Translations under genes and position numbers: made by a program
Notes under the pieces: generated by a model
Seen by the model: only the letters and a program-made list of their open reading frames with translations
What the model was told of the DNA's origin: nothing
Database searches by the model: none
Origin: Rheinheimera sp. MM224
GTDB taxonomy: Bacteria; Pseudomonadota; Gammaproteobacteria; Enterobacterales; Alteromonadaceae
NCBI RefSeq assembly: GCF_947090785.1
Contig: NZ_OX352320.1
Span: forward strand, 4,205,001-4,269,000
Length of the DNA stretch: 64,000 nt
Direction of reading: 5' to 3'
Shown here: positions 42,259-50,561 of the stretch, piece after piece
How positions within the stretch are numbered: position 1 is the stretch's first letter
Layout: each line of letters starts with the position of its first letter

Positions 42259-42738
42259 ATGCAAAAACCCCAAATCCTCTGGAGAAATCAAACTCCATCA
42301 CGTTCTTCGCTAAAACTCGGCTGGAGGCAGCTCAGCAGCACTGCCAAATTGGCGCTGATTACTTTTAGCCTGTTGTACCTTAGCCTCTCCATTTATAGCA
42401 GCCTCAAACAGCAGAGTGCTTTTAGCATCGCGCTCTGCCTGGTGTCGATAAGCTCTATGATCATCATGATTTTGCATGCCAATGGCTTTGCCAAAGACAA
42501 GCTTGGCAGTCTGATGAATCAGCTTAAAGCAGAAAACAACAAGATCTGGGTAGGTGATTATCAACTGCCGGATACAGTACGCAAAGTGGTGATAGGACGT
42601 ATGGATATTCAGGGGCCAGCCTATTTACAGCTGGCCTGGAATCAAGGACATCAATGGATATTTCAGCTGGATGAGCTGCAGCAAGTACGGCATTTTTTCC
42701 GCCAGCATGCGCCTCAGATTGACATCGTCAACGAATAA
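42259..42738 (+). CDS. Hypothetical membrane protein with two helices
   Basis: A 159-residue protein with a basic N-terminus, two adjacent transmembrane helices (about 30-45 and 52-75) and a cytoplasmic C-terminal domain of about 80 residues (MDIQGPAYLQLAWNQGHQWIFQL). This layout resembles the YcxB-like/PH-domain group of small bacterial membrane proteins, but I cannot assign it. A strong AAGGAAGAG site supports the start. Confidence 0.6.
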   Translation: MQKPQILWRNQTPSRSSLKLGWRQLSSTAKLALITFSLLYLSLSIYSSLKQQSAFSIALCLVSISSMIIMILHANGFAKDKLGSLMNQLKAENNKIWVGDYQLPDTVRKVVIGRMDIQGPAYLQLAWNQGHQWIFQLDELQQVRHFFRQHAPQIDIVNE

Positions 42739-43170
42739 ACCACAAATTGCTGCAGAACACAGAACAATCTGGTGATTTAGCAGAATCCTCGCTCATGCTT
42801 CGTGAACAATTAAGCAGCAGATTCGATGTCAGAAAAATCCTGACGATTCTTATATTCGAAGCATATTTTTCAAAATTAACTCATTTTTTATCATGCAATT
42901 AGAATAAAAGCCCATTTGGGCATCAAATGGGCATTTGCCACAGCCAAGTTCCAACCTACATTTAACACTTAGTTAACCAAAAGCAAAGCTATCCGTAATA
43001 CACAGAATCCGCACAAAAGCTCGTTTTAGTCCTGAGATGTTGAACATGAGCAGGTGCTGATTTTGGACCATGGGGCTCTGCTGGTTGTAGGCTGAGTGTC
43101 GGACTTTACTACCTATAACTTTGTAAAAATGCAGGAGGGAGACCTCCTGCATTGCACTATGGAGTTCATC
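42739..43170. other. Intergenic region with a perfect GAGA-tetraloop hairpin
   Basis: About 430 bases without a convincing gene. Near the end, GCAGGAGG (43131-43138) and CCTCCTGC (43143-43150) form a perfect 8-bp stem with a GAGA loop, 20 bases before the likely start at 43171. A short A/T-rich block around 42860-42900 may hold a promoter. A frame from a GTG at 43096 runs through the hairpin but starts poorly. Confidence 0.55.
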
Positions 43171-43419
43171 ATGGACGCACCAAAACCTTTTTACTCACAA
43201 GATGTTAAAAATCTATCGGTCTGGGGATTTGCATTCAAACATGGAATTTTCAGGCTCAGTGGAGAAGCTGTTTGTGCTGTCTGGCTGCTATTGCTGCTAC
43301 GTAAAACAGAACTTACCGAATTAGAATTTGTTGTGCCTTTGATCCTTTGCCCGGTCATTTGTTTTCTGTACGCCATGTTCGTGTGGTTTGTTAAACGCCG
43401 CTCGCAGAGTTCAGAGTGA
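43171..43419 (+). CDS. Small two-helix membrane protein
   Basis: An 82-residue protein with two predicted transmembrane helices (about 30-46 and 52-74) and a basic C-terminal tail (KRRSQSS), suggesting an inner-membrane protein with both ends in the cytoplasm. The ATG at 43171 is behind GGAG (43161-43164); ATG 43159 or GTG 43096 are alternatives in the same frame. No family recognised. The leader hairpin at 43131-43150 may influence translation. Confidence 0.5.
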   Translation: MDAPKPFYSQDVKNLSVWGFAFKHGIFRLSGEAVCAVWLLLLLRKTELTELEFVVPLILCPVICFLYAMFVWFVKRRSQSSE

Positions 43420-43457
43420 TATTTCGTGGTCAGTTCAGCAGCTAAGATTCCGAGAAT

Positions 43458-43489
43458 GCCAGCAGCAGTTGCTGCTGGCTCTTTCTTTT
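43458..43489 (+). terminator. Rho-independent terminator
   Basis: GCCAGCAGC pairs with GCTGCTGGC around AGTT, followed by TCTTTCTTTT. It ends one base before the convergent S41 gene stop and serves the small membrane protein gene. Confidence 0.88.
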
Positions 43490-44452
43490 CTAACGGCCCT
43501 TATTCGCCAACCGTAAAGCCGTATACAACGCCATCTCTGCCGTCACTTTTATATTCGGTTCCACTCCAACACCTTCAAAGTTAGTGCCTGTGACTGGATT
43601 GATCGGCCTGTACATTGGAATGCGCACAAAAAGCCAGTCGTTGACTTGAGCTGCGCCTGTGTAATGAGCCAGACCAACGCTGGTTTCACCTATCACTACA
43701 GCACGACCAAGCTGTTGCAGCGTATAGCTGAAAAACTCACCCGCACTGACCAGCCCGTCACTTTGCAGAATGTACAGCGGCTTAGTTTTTAGCAGTTCTG
43801 AATCCGGCACGGCCAGGCTTCGTACTTGTTCTGTACTTTTGCCATTGCGATCCAAAAGGTCCCATAACAAGGTGCCTTCCGGCACAAAGTGGCTAATCAA
43901 ATATTGAACCAATTGAGGCGAACCGCCGCCGCTGTCACGCAAATCAATCACAATATGATCACTGTGGCTTAGAAACACCAATGCGGCATGACCGACTTTA
44001 TGCGCTTCTTCGGCCTGCCAGAACTTATGCAGCTTCAGATAACCCACATTACCCTGCAGAATACGCGCCTGTTCAAAAGCAAAGTTATTGATTTTGCGCT
44101 CTTCTGTCTCGGTTAAACGATGTGAAACCCCACCTTGTTCAGCTATTAACGCCAGATTCAAATGGCCATCACCACTGTATTGACGCATTAAAGCGCCAAC
44201 CTTGTCAGCAAACTGCTCCTGAGTGGTGATAGCAGCCAAAGCACCATTTTGCTCTTGCTGCTGCAACAGCGCGCTGACTTTTAGCGCAGTTTCGGGGAAT
44301 ACATACTGTTGATTCAATATATGAACAATGCCATCAATACTGGCCGCACGTTCGGCTGGAGAAAGAGGGGTATTTGCCTGAACAAAAAATGGAAAAACGA
44401 CAGCAAGAATCAGCGCCCAAGCAAGGCACTGTGTTTTTAATAAAGAAATCAT
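43490..44452 (-). CDS. S41-family (tail-specific/IRBP-like) peptidase
   Basis: A 320-residue exported serine peptidase. Signal peptide is about 1-27 (ending FVQA). The N-terminal helical part is IRBP-like (FADKVGALMRQYSGDGHLNLAL), and the catalytic core has IVIDLRDSGGGSPQLVQYLI and SDGLVSAGEFFSYTLQQL, where the Ser before AGEF is the likely nucleophile, followed by GRAVVIGETSVG. There is no PDZ domain, so it is of the short type. Substrate unknown. Confidence 0.88.
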   Translation of the reverse strand: MISLLKTQCLAWALILAVVFPFFVQANTPLSPAERAASIDGIVHILNQQYVFPETALKVSALLQQQEQNGALAAITTQEQFADKVGALMRQYSGDGHLNLALIAEQGGVSHRLTETEERKINNFAFEQARILQGNVGYLKLHKFWQAEEAHKVGHAALVFLSHSDHIVIDLRDSGGGSPQLVQYLISHFVPEGTLLWDLLDRNGKSTEQVRSLAVPDSELLKTKPLYILQSDGLVSAGEFFSYTLQQLGRAVVIGETSVGLAHYTGAAQVNDWLFVRIPMYRPINPVTGTNFEGVGVEPNIKVTAEMALYTALRLANKGR

Positions 44453-44488
44453 AACTACCTCAAATTACTGATAAAAGTTCTGTAACAC

Positions 44489-44914
44489 CTATAAATTCAG
44501 TGATTTGAGTGAAAGCTGATAATAAAGCCGTTTTTTATGCAGATTAGCGTCGTGCCATAACGACAGCCGAAAACGCCGGCCAGGGCCTGCGCGAATAAAC
44601 CAAAGCAACAGCAGAAAACACAAAGGAAGTATCAGGGGAATTAACACCAAAGCCAGCTTGCCAAACTCCAGCACCAGCTGGTAATCCGCTTGTTGTTTCT
44701 GATGCAAAAACAATAAGGCCGGGCTGCGCTGAAGTTGTTGCAACAAAGGTTCTTCGCCTGTATCGGCAGGCACAGTCCAAAGTTGCTGATACGCAGGCCC
44801 GATCGGGTCAGGTTCAGCAGCTGTATGCAAAAAAGCCAGCAGCCAGACCAAAGCACAGCTCGTCAGCAGTAGATGCAGCGATTGAAACAGCCTTGTGTTT
44901 GGTTTGAGTTGCAT
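44489..44914 (-). CDS. Hypothetical two-helix membrane protein
   Basis: A 141-residue protein with helices at about 10-31 and 85-107, a roughly 50-residue periplasmic loop between them and a basic cytoplasmic tail (GPGRRFRLSLWHDANLHKKR). It has the same strand as the S41 gene with 36 bases between them, so they may be co-transcribed. No family recognised. Confidence 0.6.
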   Translation of the reverse strand: MQLKPNTRLFQSLHLLLTSCALVWLLAFLHTAAEPDPIGPAYQQLWTVPADTGEEPLLQQLQRSPALLFLHQKQQADYQLVLEFGKLALVLIPLILPLCFLLLLWFIRAGPGRRFRLSLWHDANLHKKRLYYQLSLKSLNL

Positions 44915-44984
44915 AATCTATCTTTCCGATCGTCGTTTAGCAGATATAGGTTGTGTTGTAGCTGAAAGCAAGCTCAGCCGCACG

Positions 44985-45260
44985 TTAATATATCCAGCCA
45001 TCGTCGCAGTTGGTGGTGTAACCCAGATCCTGCATTTCGCCTAACAACAGCGATGCATCTTCATCGCCAGCTTTTTGCGCTTGCTGCAAATAAAGCATCC
45101 CTTTGTTCTTGTCCTGATTGCAGATCAAGTAAGCACCGAACCAAGACATCGCAGCTTTATGTTTGTGCTCAGCTGCCCACTTCATCCATTGCACAGTATC
45201 TTCACGAGCTTCACTGGCGCGTGCCAGTCTGTATGCGGCGTCCGTGTTTTGAAAGCCCAC
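44985..45260 (-). CDS. Sel1-repeat-like protein, 5' end apparently lost
   Basis: A 91-residue remnant with two Sel1/TPR-like helical pairs (TVQWMKWAAEHKHKAAMSWFG; GMLYLQQAQKAGDEDASLLLGE). The only available start is a GTG at 45260 whose first codons come from nirB-derived DNA that begins at 45253. The real N-terminus, with any signal peptide, therefore seems to have been replaced when the nirB fragment inserted. It may be a non-functional gene end. Confidence 0.55.
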   Translation of the reverse strand: MGFQNTDAAYRLARASEAREDTVQWMKWAAEHKHKAAMSWFGAYLICNQDKNKGMLYLQQAQKAGDEDASLLLGEMQDLGYTTNCDDGWIY

Positions 45261-45680
45261 TGTTTCAACGCATTAGCCGCTTCCAGTCCAAGCAAACCGC
45301 CACCTATCCCCCGCCGATTTTGCTTACAGCTGCGCTTTGCGCTATCGCATCTAAATCCTGCAAAGTGCGGTACACCAGACAATGTGACTGATCATTACCA
45401 GGAATAGGCGGCACAAAAGCATAAGAACCTGTCGCCAACACCAGCTCGTCGTAATAAAACTGACCGCCCTGACTGGTCACGACCAACTGCTGCTCGCGGT
45501 TGATTTGCTCCACCCAACAATTTAAGCGGTACTGAATATTGGCAGCCTGATAGGCTTCTTCTGTTGTTAACACCAGCTGCTCTGCACTGGTGCCACTGGG
45601 TCTTTGGCTCGTAATTGATCAAAAAAATGGTGCCCCACCATGCCGTTGCCTATCACCAGAATTTGTTTGGTCTGCTGCAT
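45253..45680 (-). pseudogene. Truncated nirB duplicate
   Basis: Matches the first part of nirB (39960-40463) at high identity: start MQQTKQILVIGNGMVGHHF, later YYDELVLATGSYAFVPPIPG and GLLGLEAANALK. It lacks about 73 bases (equivalent to 40309-40381), which shifts the frame, and breaks off at the Sel1-like remnant. Of 857 residues only about the first 140-170 are represented. It cannot make an active reductase. Confidence 0.9.
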
Positions 45681-45995
45681 TGTTATGTCCTTAAGGCCTT
45701 TGGCGGCTGACTCGCCAGCCAAATTTTGCCCATAAAAAAAGCCCAGGCCTGAACCACTTAAACAATGGTCAGAACCTGGGCTTCGTTGCCCGTGCATAGT
45801 CAAAACTATGCACTTCAATTCAAATTGTGTTGCATTAGCTTCGGCCAATGCACTGGATAAACTCTTACAAACTCTGATAGAACCAAAGCACAAACGCTAG
45901 TTTATTAACTGGCTGATTTTATTGAGTAATGATTAATTTATCCGCAGGAAATTATCAAAAGCTAGCGTTGAATTGGCGCAAAATGGCACCGGATT
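45681..45995 (-). pseudogene. Duplicated nirB leader with defective promoter
   Basis: Copies the nirB leader and upstream region (40464-40780). The hexaloop GGGC-AACGAA-GCCC, terminator arms and T-run are intact. The adjacent hairpin is a perfect stem here (ACTATGCAC arm), whereas the original has a G-T wobble at that position. The -24 part of the sigma-54 element is destroyed: CTAGCGTTTGTGCT replaces TGGCATTCTTTGTGCT. Transcription from this copy is therefore doubtful. Confidence 0.82.
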
Positions 45996-46107
45996 TTTAA
46001 CGGACATAGATCTAGAGGTAGTTTTTCTATTTTGAGTTTTGTTGTAAAAAAGCATCGCAAAACACAATAGAAAACTCAAAAAACAAAAAACTAATCATTC
46101 ATGCATA

Positions 46108-46139
46108 ACAACACGCAAATTTTAAATTTTGCGTGTTGT
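46108..46139. repeat. Strong 12-bp stem-loop
   Basis: ACAACACGCAAA (46108-46119) pairs perfectly with TTTGCGTGTTGT (46128-46139). A looser inverted pair built on TTTTGAGTTTT lies just upstream (about 46028-46078). No T-run follows on either strand. It lies between the two duplicated fragments and may be a recombination or insertion scar. Confidence 0.6.
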
Positions 46140-46158
46140 CTGACCTGCAGCAAGAGCC

Positions 46159-46222
46159 TTACTTCAGGGTATACACCACATAAACAACAACAACACTGGC
46201 TTTCATTGTGCTGATTTCAAAG
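46159..46222 (-). pseudogene. 3' fragment of a SIMPL-gene duplicate
   Basis: Near-identical to the last 20 or so codons of the SIMPL gene and its stop (41228-41290), with a six-base insertion in a CAA repeat. Sequence further along (46223-46400) is only faintly similar. Order and orientation relative to the nirB fragment match the parental locus, so both come from one duplication with the intervening gene lost. Confidence 0.82.
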
Positions 46223-46412
46223 GGAGGAAGATGTGACCGAGTTTCAAAGCTTACAGCGCCTTCCGAATCTATGGGTACTAACAACCCACTGTAATCTATC
46301 GAAAGTTAACTGAGACAATGACACGTGAACTCCGTCGCTTTGCTCCAATTTTTGCCCACGTGTTGGTCTAGCTCCGCTACATTATTGTAAATGGGGTGAA
46401 TTTAACACCTTG

Positions 46413-46979
46413 TTAGGAGCGAGGTTGCTGAGGACTCCATGTTTTTGAGTTTTTGTCGATATAATCAACAATCGCATTAAATAAAGGATACCAAGTATTT
46501 TGATCGTTGACGCCAGCCCAAACATAATCCAGATGCTGTTCTACAATGAAGATATCTTCCAACGTATCTGGTTTGGTAATAATAAATTGGCCGTATTTTT
46601 TGCCATCTTGCTCCCTTGTATCGAATCTCAGCCAAAGAAAGGGCTTATATGCTTTATAAGCTTTGTTGATCCCTATTTTATCTCTTACTGATGGAACTTT
46701 ATCTGTTAAATCATTCTGGATTATCAGGGTCTCAAGATCTTCTAAGGTAATCATTTTTTGAAAATAGTTAATACTACCTATTTGACCTTTAATAAAATCA
46801 TGGTCAGGCAGGAGCAATAGTGAGTTCATTGTATCCAGATTAACAGCTTCACTTTTAACAACGGTAGCTTGTACTTTCGTCGGAAAACGACCTGTCGCAG
46901 TATCAAGTTGTGCGACCTTCATGTTGCTACAAGCGACTAAAGTAAGTAAAGACATAGACAATACGAAATGTTTGAACAT
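46413..46979 (-). CDS. Hypothetical lipoprotein
   Basis: A 188-residue predicted lipoprotein (lipobox LVAC, Cys near 17). The mature part is mixed alpha/beta with a basic central stretch (GINKAYKAYKPFLWLRFDTRE). The gene is more AT-rich than its flanks, which hints at recent acquisition. An AAGGAAAG site precedes the ATG. Family not recognised. Confidence 0.62.
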   Translation of the reverse strand: MFKHFVLSMSLLTLVACSNMKVAQLDTATGRFPTKVQATVVKSEAVNLDTMNSLLLLPDHDFIKGQIGSINYFQKMITLEDLETLIIQNDLTDKVPSVRDKIGINKAYKAYKPFLWLRFDTREQDGKKYGQFIITKPDTLEDIFIVEQHLDYVWAGVNDQNTWYPLFNAIVDYIDKNSKTWSPQQPRS

Positions 46980-47489
46980 AGGTTCACTTTCCTTGTTGTT
47001 GATTTATTTTCTAGACCCACATCAATTAGATAGGCATCCATGACACGAGCCGATTTTTTGATCTTTATTTCAAGTTTCTGTGTGCGGTAAATTAGCGCCG
47101 TTGCACCTCTATTTCAACATTTTTTTCCAATGCCTTTAACGTCACACCAGCTCAAATCGTTAAACTAGCAAGTTGACGAGGTCTAAGCCTCCTTCGGATT
47201 TGCTGGAGCATATAAAAAGAGTAGGCTAGGTCTTTTACCCAGATAACGAATAAAACCAAGTTTCTCCCGACTTCAAGCTGCTTCAAAGGCAATTAGTTGA
47301 TGCCGAAAACAGCAAGCCTGAGTACAATAGCCGGGCGTTCATAATTCTCAGGGTTACATTTTGCACCAAGGCCGTGGCGCAGCACCAAGCTGACAGCCGC
47401 TATAAAGCCCCAACCCATATAACAAAGCGCACCCTATTTTAATCAGGCCAGCCTACACTGGCCCTTGAACATCAGCAGGAAAGAAAAAA
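46980..47489. other. 510-base intergenic region upstream of ilvE
   Basis: No believable gene, tRNA or strong hairpin was seen. The stretch 47270-47340 carries text loosely like the dispersed repeats elsewhere (CTTCAAGCTGCTTCAAAGG). The ilvE promoter should lie in the last 150 bases. No leader-peptide attenuator rich in Leu, Ile or Val codons was found. Confidence 0.5.
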
Positions 47490-48482
47490 ATGGCAGCTTT
47501 TGGTAGTGTATTTATGCCTGAAATGGCAATGGCCCGTTTCGATGGTACAGCTTGGGGTCAGTCCGCAATAGTTCCGTCCGACAGCATCAGTCTGCATCCG
47601 GGCGCTCATGTGTTGCATTACGCCAGCACTTGTTTTGAAGGCTTAAAGGCATTCCGCCATGAAGATGGTTCTGTGGTTATTTTCCGCATGGATAAAAACG
47701 TTGCCCGTATGCAACAAAGCTCTGAATTATTGTCTTTACCTACCTTCGACGCAAAACTGCTGAGTCAGATGATTGTGGACGTAGTGCGCCATTACGCCGC
47801 CGACGTGCCAACACCACCTGGTTCTATGTATATTCGCCCTACTCATATCGGCACTGAACCAGCTATTGGTAAAGCAGCAACACCAACACTGACGTCTTTA
47901 CTGTATGTATTGTTATCTCCGGTTGGCGATTATTTTGCTGGTGGCAGCCGTGGTTTACGCCTGCTAATGGAAGACAATGCACGCTGCGCGCCTCATATGG
48001 GCATGATCAAAAGCGGTGGTAACTACGCCAGCGCCTTGCACCCAACTATGCAAGCCAAAGCCAAATATCAGGCCGATCAGGTGTTGTTCTGCCCGAATGG
48101 CGACGTTCAGGAAACAGGCGCAGCCAACTTCCTGTTAATTGACGGCAACGAAATTATTACCAAAGCTCTGGACGCATCTTTCCTGCACGGTATTACCCGC
48201 GACACCATTCTGACGCTGGCCCGTGACTTAGGTATGAAAGTATCAGAACGTGAACTGACAGTAGAAGAACTGCTGGAACGCGCCGCCAAACCAGGCACAG
48301 AAGCCGCCTTATCAGGCACTGCTGCTGTATTAGCTCCTGTTGGCACGCTGATCCACCAAGGTAAAGAATACAAAGTAGGCAACGGCGAACCAGGCAGCAC
48401 CACAGCCAAATTACGCCAAACCCTGAACGATATTCAGTGGGGCAAAGCCGAAGATAAACACGGCTGGTTGACGAAGATTTAA
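47490..48482 (+). CDS. ilvE: Branched-chain amino acid aminotransferase
   Basis: A 330-residue PLP class IV aminotransferase catalysing the last step of leucine, isoleucine and valine synthesis. The catalytic Lys174 is in MIKSGGNYASALHPT. Other marks are HYASTCFEGLKAFRHEDG, YIRPTHIGTEPAIG, FCPNGDVQETGAANFLLI and the phosphate-binding SGTAAVLAPVG. The sequence is of the larger, eukaryote-like BCAT subgroup rather than the 309-residue E. coli form. An AGGAAAG site precedes the ATG. Monocistronic with its own terminator. Confidence 0.94.
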   Translation: MAAFGSVFMPEMAMARFDGTAWGQSAIVPSDSISLHPGAHVLHYASTCFEGLKAFRHEDGSVVIFRMDKNVARMQQSSELLSLPTFDAKLLSQMIVDVVRHYAADVPTPPGSMYIRPTHIGTEPAIGKAATPTLTSLLYVLLSPVGDYFAGGSRGLRLLMEDNARCAPHMGMIKSGGNYASALHPTMQAKAKYQADQVLFCPNGDVQETGAANFLLIDGNEIITKALDASFLHGITRDTILTLARDLGMKVSERELTVEELLERAAKPGTEAALSGTAAVLAPVGTLIHQGKEYKVGNGEPGSTTAKLRQTLNDIQWGKAEDKHGWLTKI

Positions 48483-48508
48483 TGTTTCACTGAGTTCACT
48501 CATACGAC

Positions 48509-48534
48509 AAAGCAGGCTTAGGCCTGCTTTTCTA
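48509..48534 (+). terminator. Rho-independent terminator after ilvE
   Basis: AAAGCAGGC pairs with GCCTGCTTT around TTAG, followed by TCTATTTTC. It is 27 bases after the ilvE stop. Confidence 0.9.
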
Positions 48535-48685
48535 TTTTCTATTGCTTGAAAAAAACACAAAATAAACCTTGCACAACTCAAAATAAAGCCGCACGATATA
48601 CTTGCAAACTCAAGCATTAATCAACCTTAAAGCCAATTTTCCACCCAGCAAATTCTGGCCTATGAATGCAACACAAGGTATACCC

Positions 48686-49105
48686 ATGAACGACACGAAT
48701 CCCGCACTGGATCTGGTGCTACAAAGCGCTCTGCTCTGGTCAACTATGGTGAAAAAAGCCGATCAGCAGCTGAGTGTGCATGGCATCAGTTTCAGCGAAT
48801 TCTGTATTCTGCACCGGTTATTTCAGGCACCGCAGCAACGGCTTAGCCGTATTGAGCTGGCGAGCGCTGTTGGACTCAGCGCCTCAGGCATCACCCGATT
48901 GTTGCAGCCTATGGAAAAAATTCATTTGGTGGAAAAAGAACAAAATGCCCGAGATGCCCGGGTTAGTCTGGTGAAACTATCAGACACAGGCTTGCAAATT
49001 TATCAGGAGGCGAATCAAAGCTGTGCGTTTTTTGCCAGCCAGTTTACGTCGCCCCTCACCGCCCGCCAGTTGGAAACTCTGGCTGAATTATTAGCCCGAC
49101 TCTAA
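48686..49105 (+). CDS. MarR-family transcriptional regulator
   Basis: A 139-residue winged-helix dimeric repressor. The recognition helix region is RIELASAVGLSASGITRLLQPME, followed by the wing KEQNARDARVSLVKLSDTG with the DxR motif typical of MarR. The ATG at 48686 is behind AAGG; an upstream frame start at 48602 is poorer. The MATE efflux gene starts 11 bases after its stop, so the regulator probably controls that pump. Confidence 0.92.
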   Translation: MNDTNPALDLVLQSALLWSTMVKKADQQLSVHGISFSEFCILHRLFQAPQQRLSRIELASAVGLSASGITRLLQPMEKIHLVEKEQNARDARVSLVKLSDTGLQIYQEANQSCAFFASQFTSPLTARQLETLAELLARL

Positions 49106-49116
49106 GCAGCACACCA

Positions 49117-50469
49117 ATGACAGATTTAACTCAGGGTTCCTTATTTCGCCATATCTGGACTATGGCGCTGCCAATGATGGTCGGTATGTTTGTCCAGTCA
49201 CTGTATTTGTTTGTCGACCTGTATTTTGTTGCGGATCTTGGCGCGTCAGCCATTGCCGCTGTCAGCGCAGCAGGCAATCTGATGCTGCTGATTATGGCAT
49301 TAACCCAAATGCTGAACGTAGGTTGTGTGGCGTTGATCGCCCGCTACACAGGAGCTAAACAACACCAACAAGCCGATACAGTTTTTCAGCAGGCCATGCT
49401 GATGGGCGCAGCTCTAGCTCTGCTGACCTTAGTACTTGGGTTTGCACTGAGCGATAGCTATATGCACCTGCTGACTTCAGATCCCGAAGTACAGCAACAA
49501 GCGCAACAGTTTTTATACGCCTATCTGCCAGGCTTGGCACTGATGTTTGTCTCTACCGCTATCGCCGCCGCAATGCGGGCTGTTGGCGTAGTGAAACCCG
49601 CCATGATGGTGCAACTGATCACAGTTCTGCTGAATATAATATTGGCCCCTGTATTGATTGCCGGTTGGGGTACAGGCCATGCCTTAGGCGTATTTGGCGC
49701 CGGCCTCGCCAGCAGTATTGCTGTGGTGGTGGGTGTGGCTATGTTATGGATCTACTTTCTGAAAAGTGACCACTCTGTGCTGCAAACTCCGAAACAATGG
49801 CGCTTTGACGCTAAAGTCTGGCGCCAAATCACGGCTATAGGTGTGCCAGCAGGTGGCGAGTTTGCACTGATGTTTGTTTTTACCGCTTTTGTTTATTGGG
49901 TAATTAAAGACTTTGGTACAGCCACTCAGGCGGCTTTTGGTATAGGCAATCGTATTCTGCAGGCCATGATGATGCCAGCTATGGCTTTATCCTTTGCACT
50001 GCCTGCTATTGTCGGTCAGAACTATGGCGCAGGCCATGCGGAACGGGTTCGGCAGTGCTTTAAAATTGGTGTGAGTCAAATGGCACTTGTGATGTTGCCG
50101 CTATTTTTACTTTGCCAATGGCTGGCCCACCCCTTGATGATCACTTTTACCGATGATCTCAGGGTGGCTGCAGAAGGAGAATTGTTTCTGCATATCATCA
50201 GCCTGAACTTTATAACCATAGTGCTGGTATTCAGTTGCTCTGGTGTTTTTCAGGGCCTTGGCAACACCTGGCCTTCACTCGCCAGTTCAGCAGTAAGGAT
50301 CTTCGCTTTTATTTTGCCGGTGTTATGGTTATCCAGCCGCAGTGATTTTTCCCCAGCTATGGTCTGGTATGGCTCTGCCGCCAGTGTGTTAGTGCAGGGG
50401 CTGATGAGCTTCAAGCTACTGCGCTGGCAATTACGCAGCAAACTGGCGGGCAATGTTGCACTGAGTTAA
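49117..50469 (+). CDS. MATE-family multidrug efflux transporter
   Basis: A 450-residue inner-membrane cation/drug antiporter with 12 helices in two repeats. N-terminal repeat: GSLFRHIWTMALPMMVGMFVQ, then DLYFVADLGASAIAAVSAAGN. Second repeat: GVPAGGEFALMFVFTAFVYW and PAMALSFALPAIVGQNYGAG. It exports cationic drugs or metabolites using Na+ or H+. Operon partner of the MarR gene upstream; a GC-rich hairpin follows the stop. Confidence 0.93.
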   Translation: MTDLTQGSLFRHIWTMALPMMVGMFVQSLYLFVDLYFVADLGASAIAAVSAAGNLMLLIMALTQMLNVGCVALIARYTGAKQHQQADTVFQQAMLMGAALALLTLVLGFALSDSYMHLLTSDPEVQQQAQQFLYAYLPGLALMFVSTAIAAAMRAVGVVKPAMMVQLITVLLNIILAPVLIAGWGTGHALGVFGAGLASSIAVVVGVAMLWIYFLKSDHSVLQTPKQWRFDAKVWRQITAIGVPAGGEFALMFVFTAFVYWVIKDFGTATQAAFGIGNRILQAMMMPAMALSFALPAIVGQNYGAGHAERVRQCFKIGVSQMALVMLPLFLLCQWLAHPLMITFTDDLRVAAEGELFLHIISLNFITIVLVFSCSGVFQGLGNTWPSLASSAVRIFAFILPVLWLSSRSDFSPAMVWYGSAASVLVQGLMSFKLLRWQLRSKLAGNVALS

Positions 50470-50482
50470 CGGCGTCATAAAA

Positions 50483-50510
50483 GCCTGCCCGCACTACATT
50501 GCGGGCGGGC
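50483..50510. terminator. GC-rich stem-loop after the MATE gene
   Basis: GCCTGCCCGCA pairs with TGCGGGCGGGC through one wobble around CTACAT. No T-run follows on the plus strand, so termination there may be weak or Rho-assisted. The flanking AAAA gives a short T-run on the minus strand. Confidence 0.55.
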
Positions 50511-50561
50511 TAGTGAGGCTTTGCCGAGCATCAGTTCTGGCATCAATGACTCCGCAGAGGG

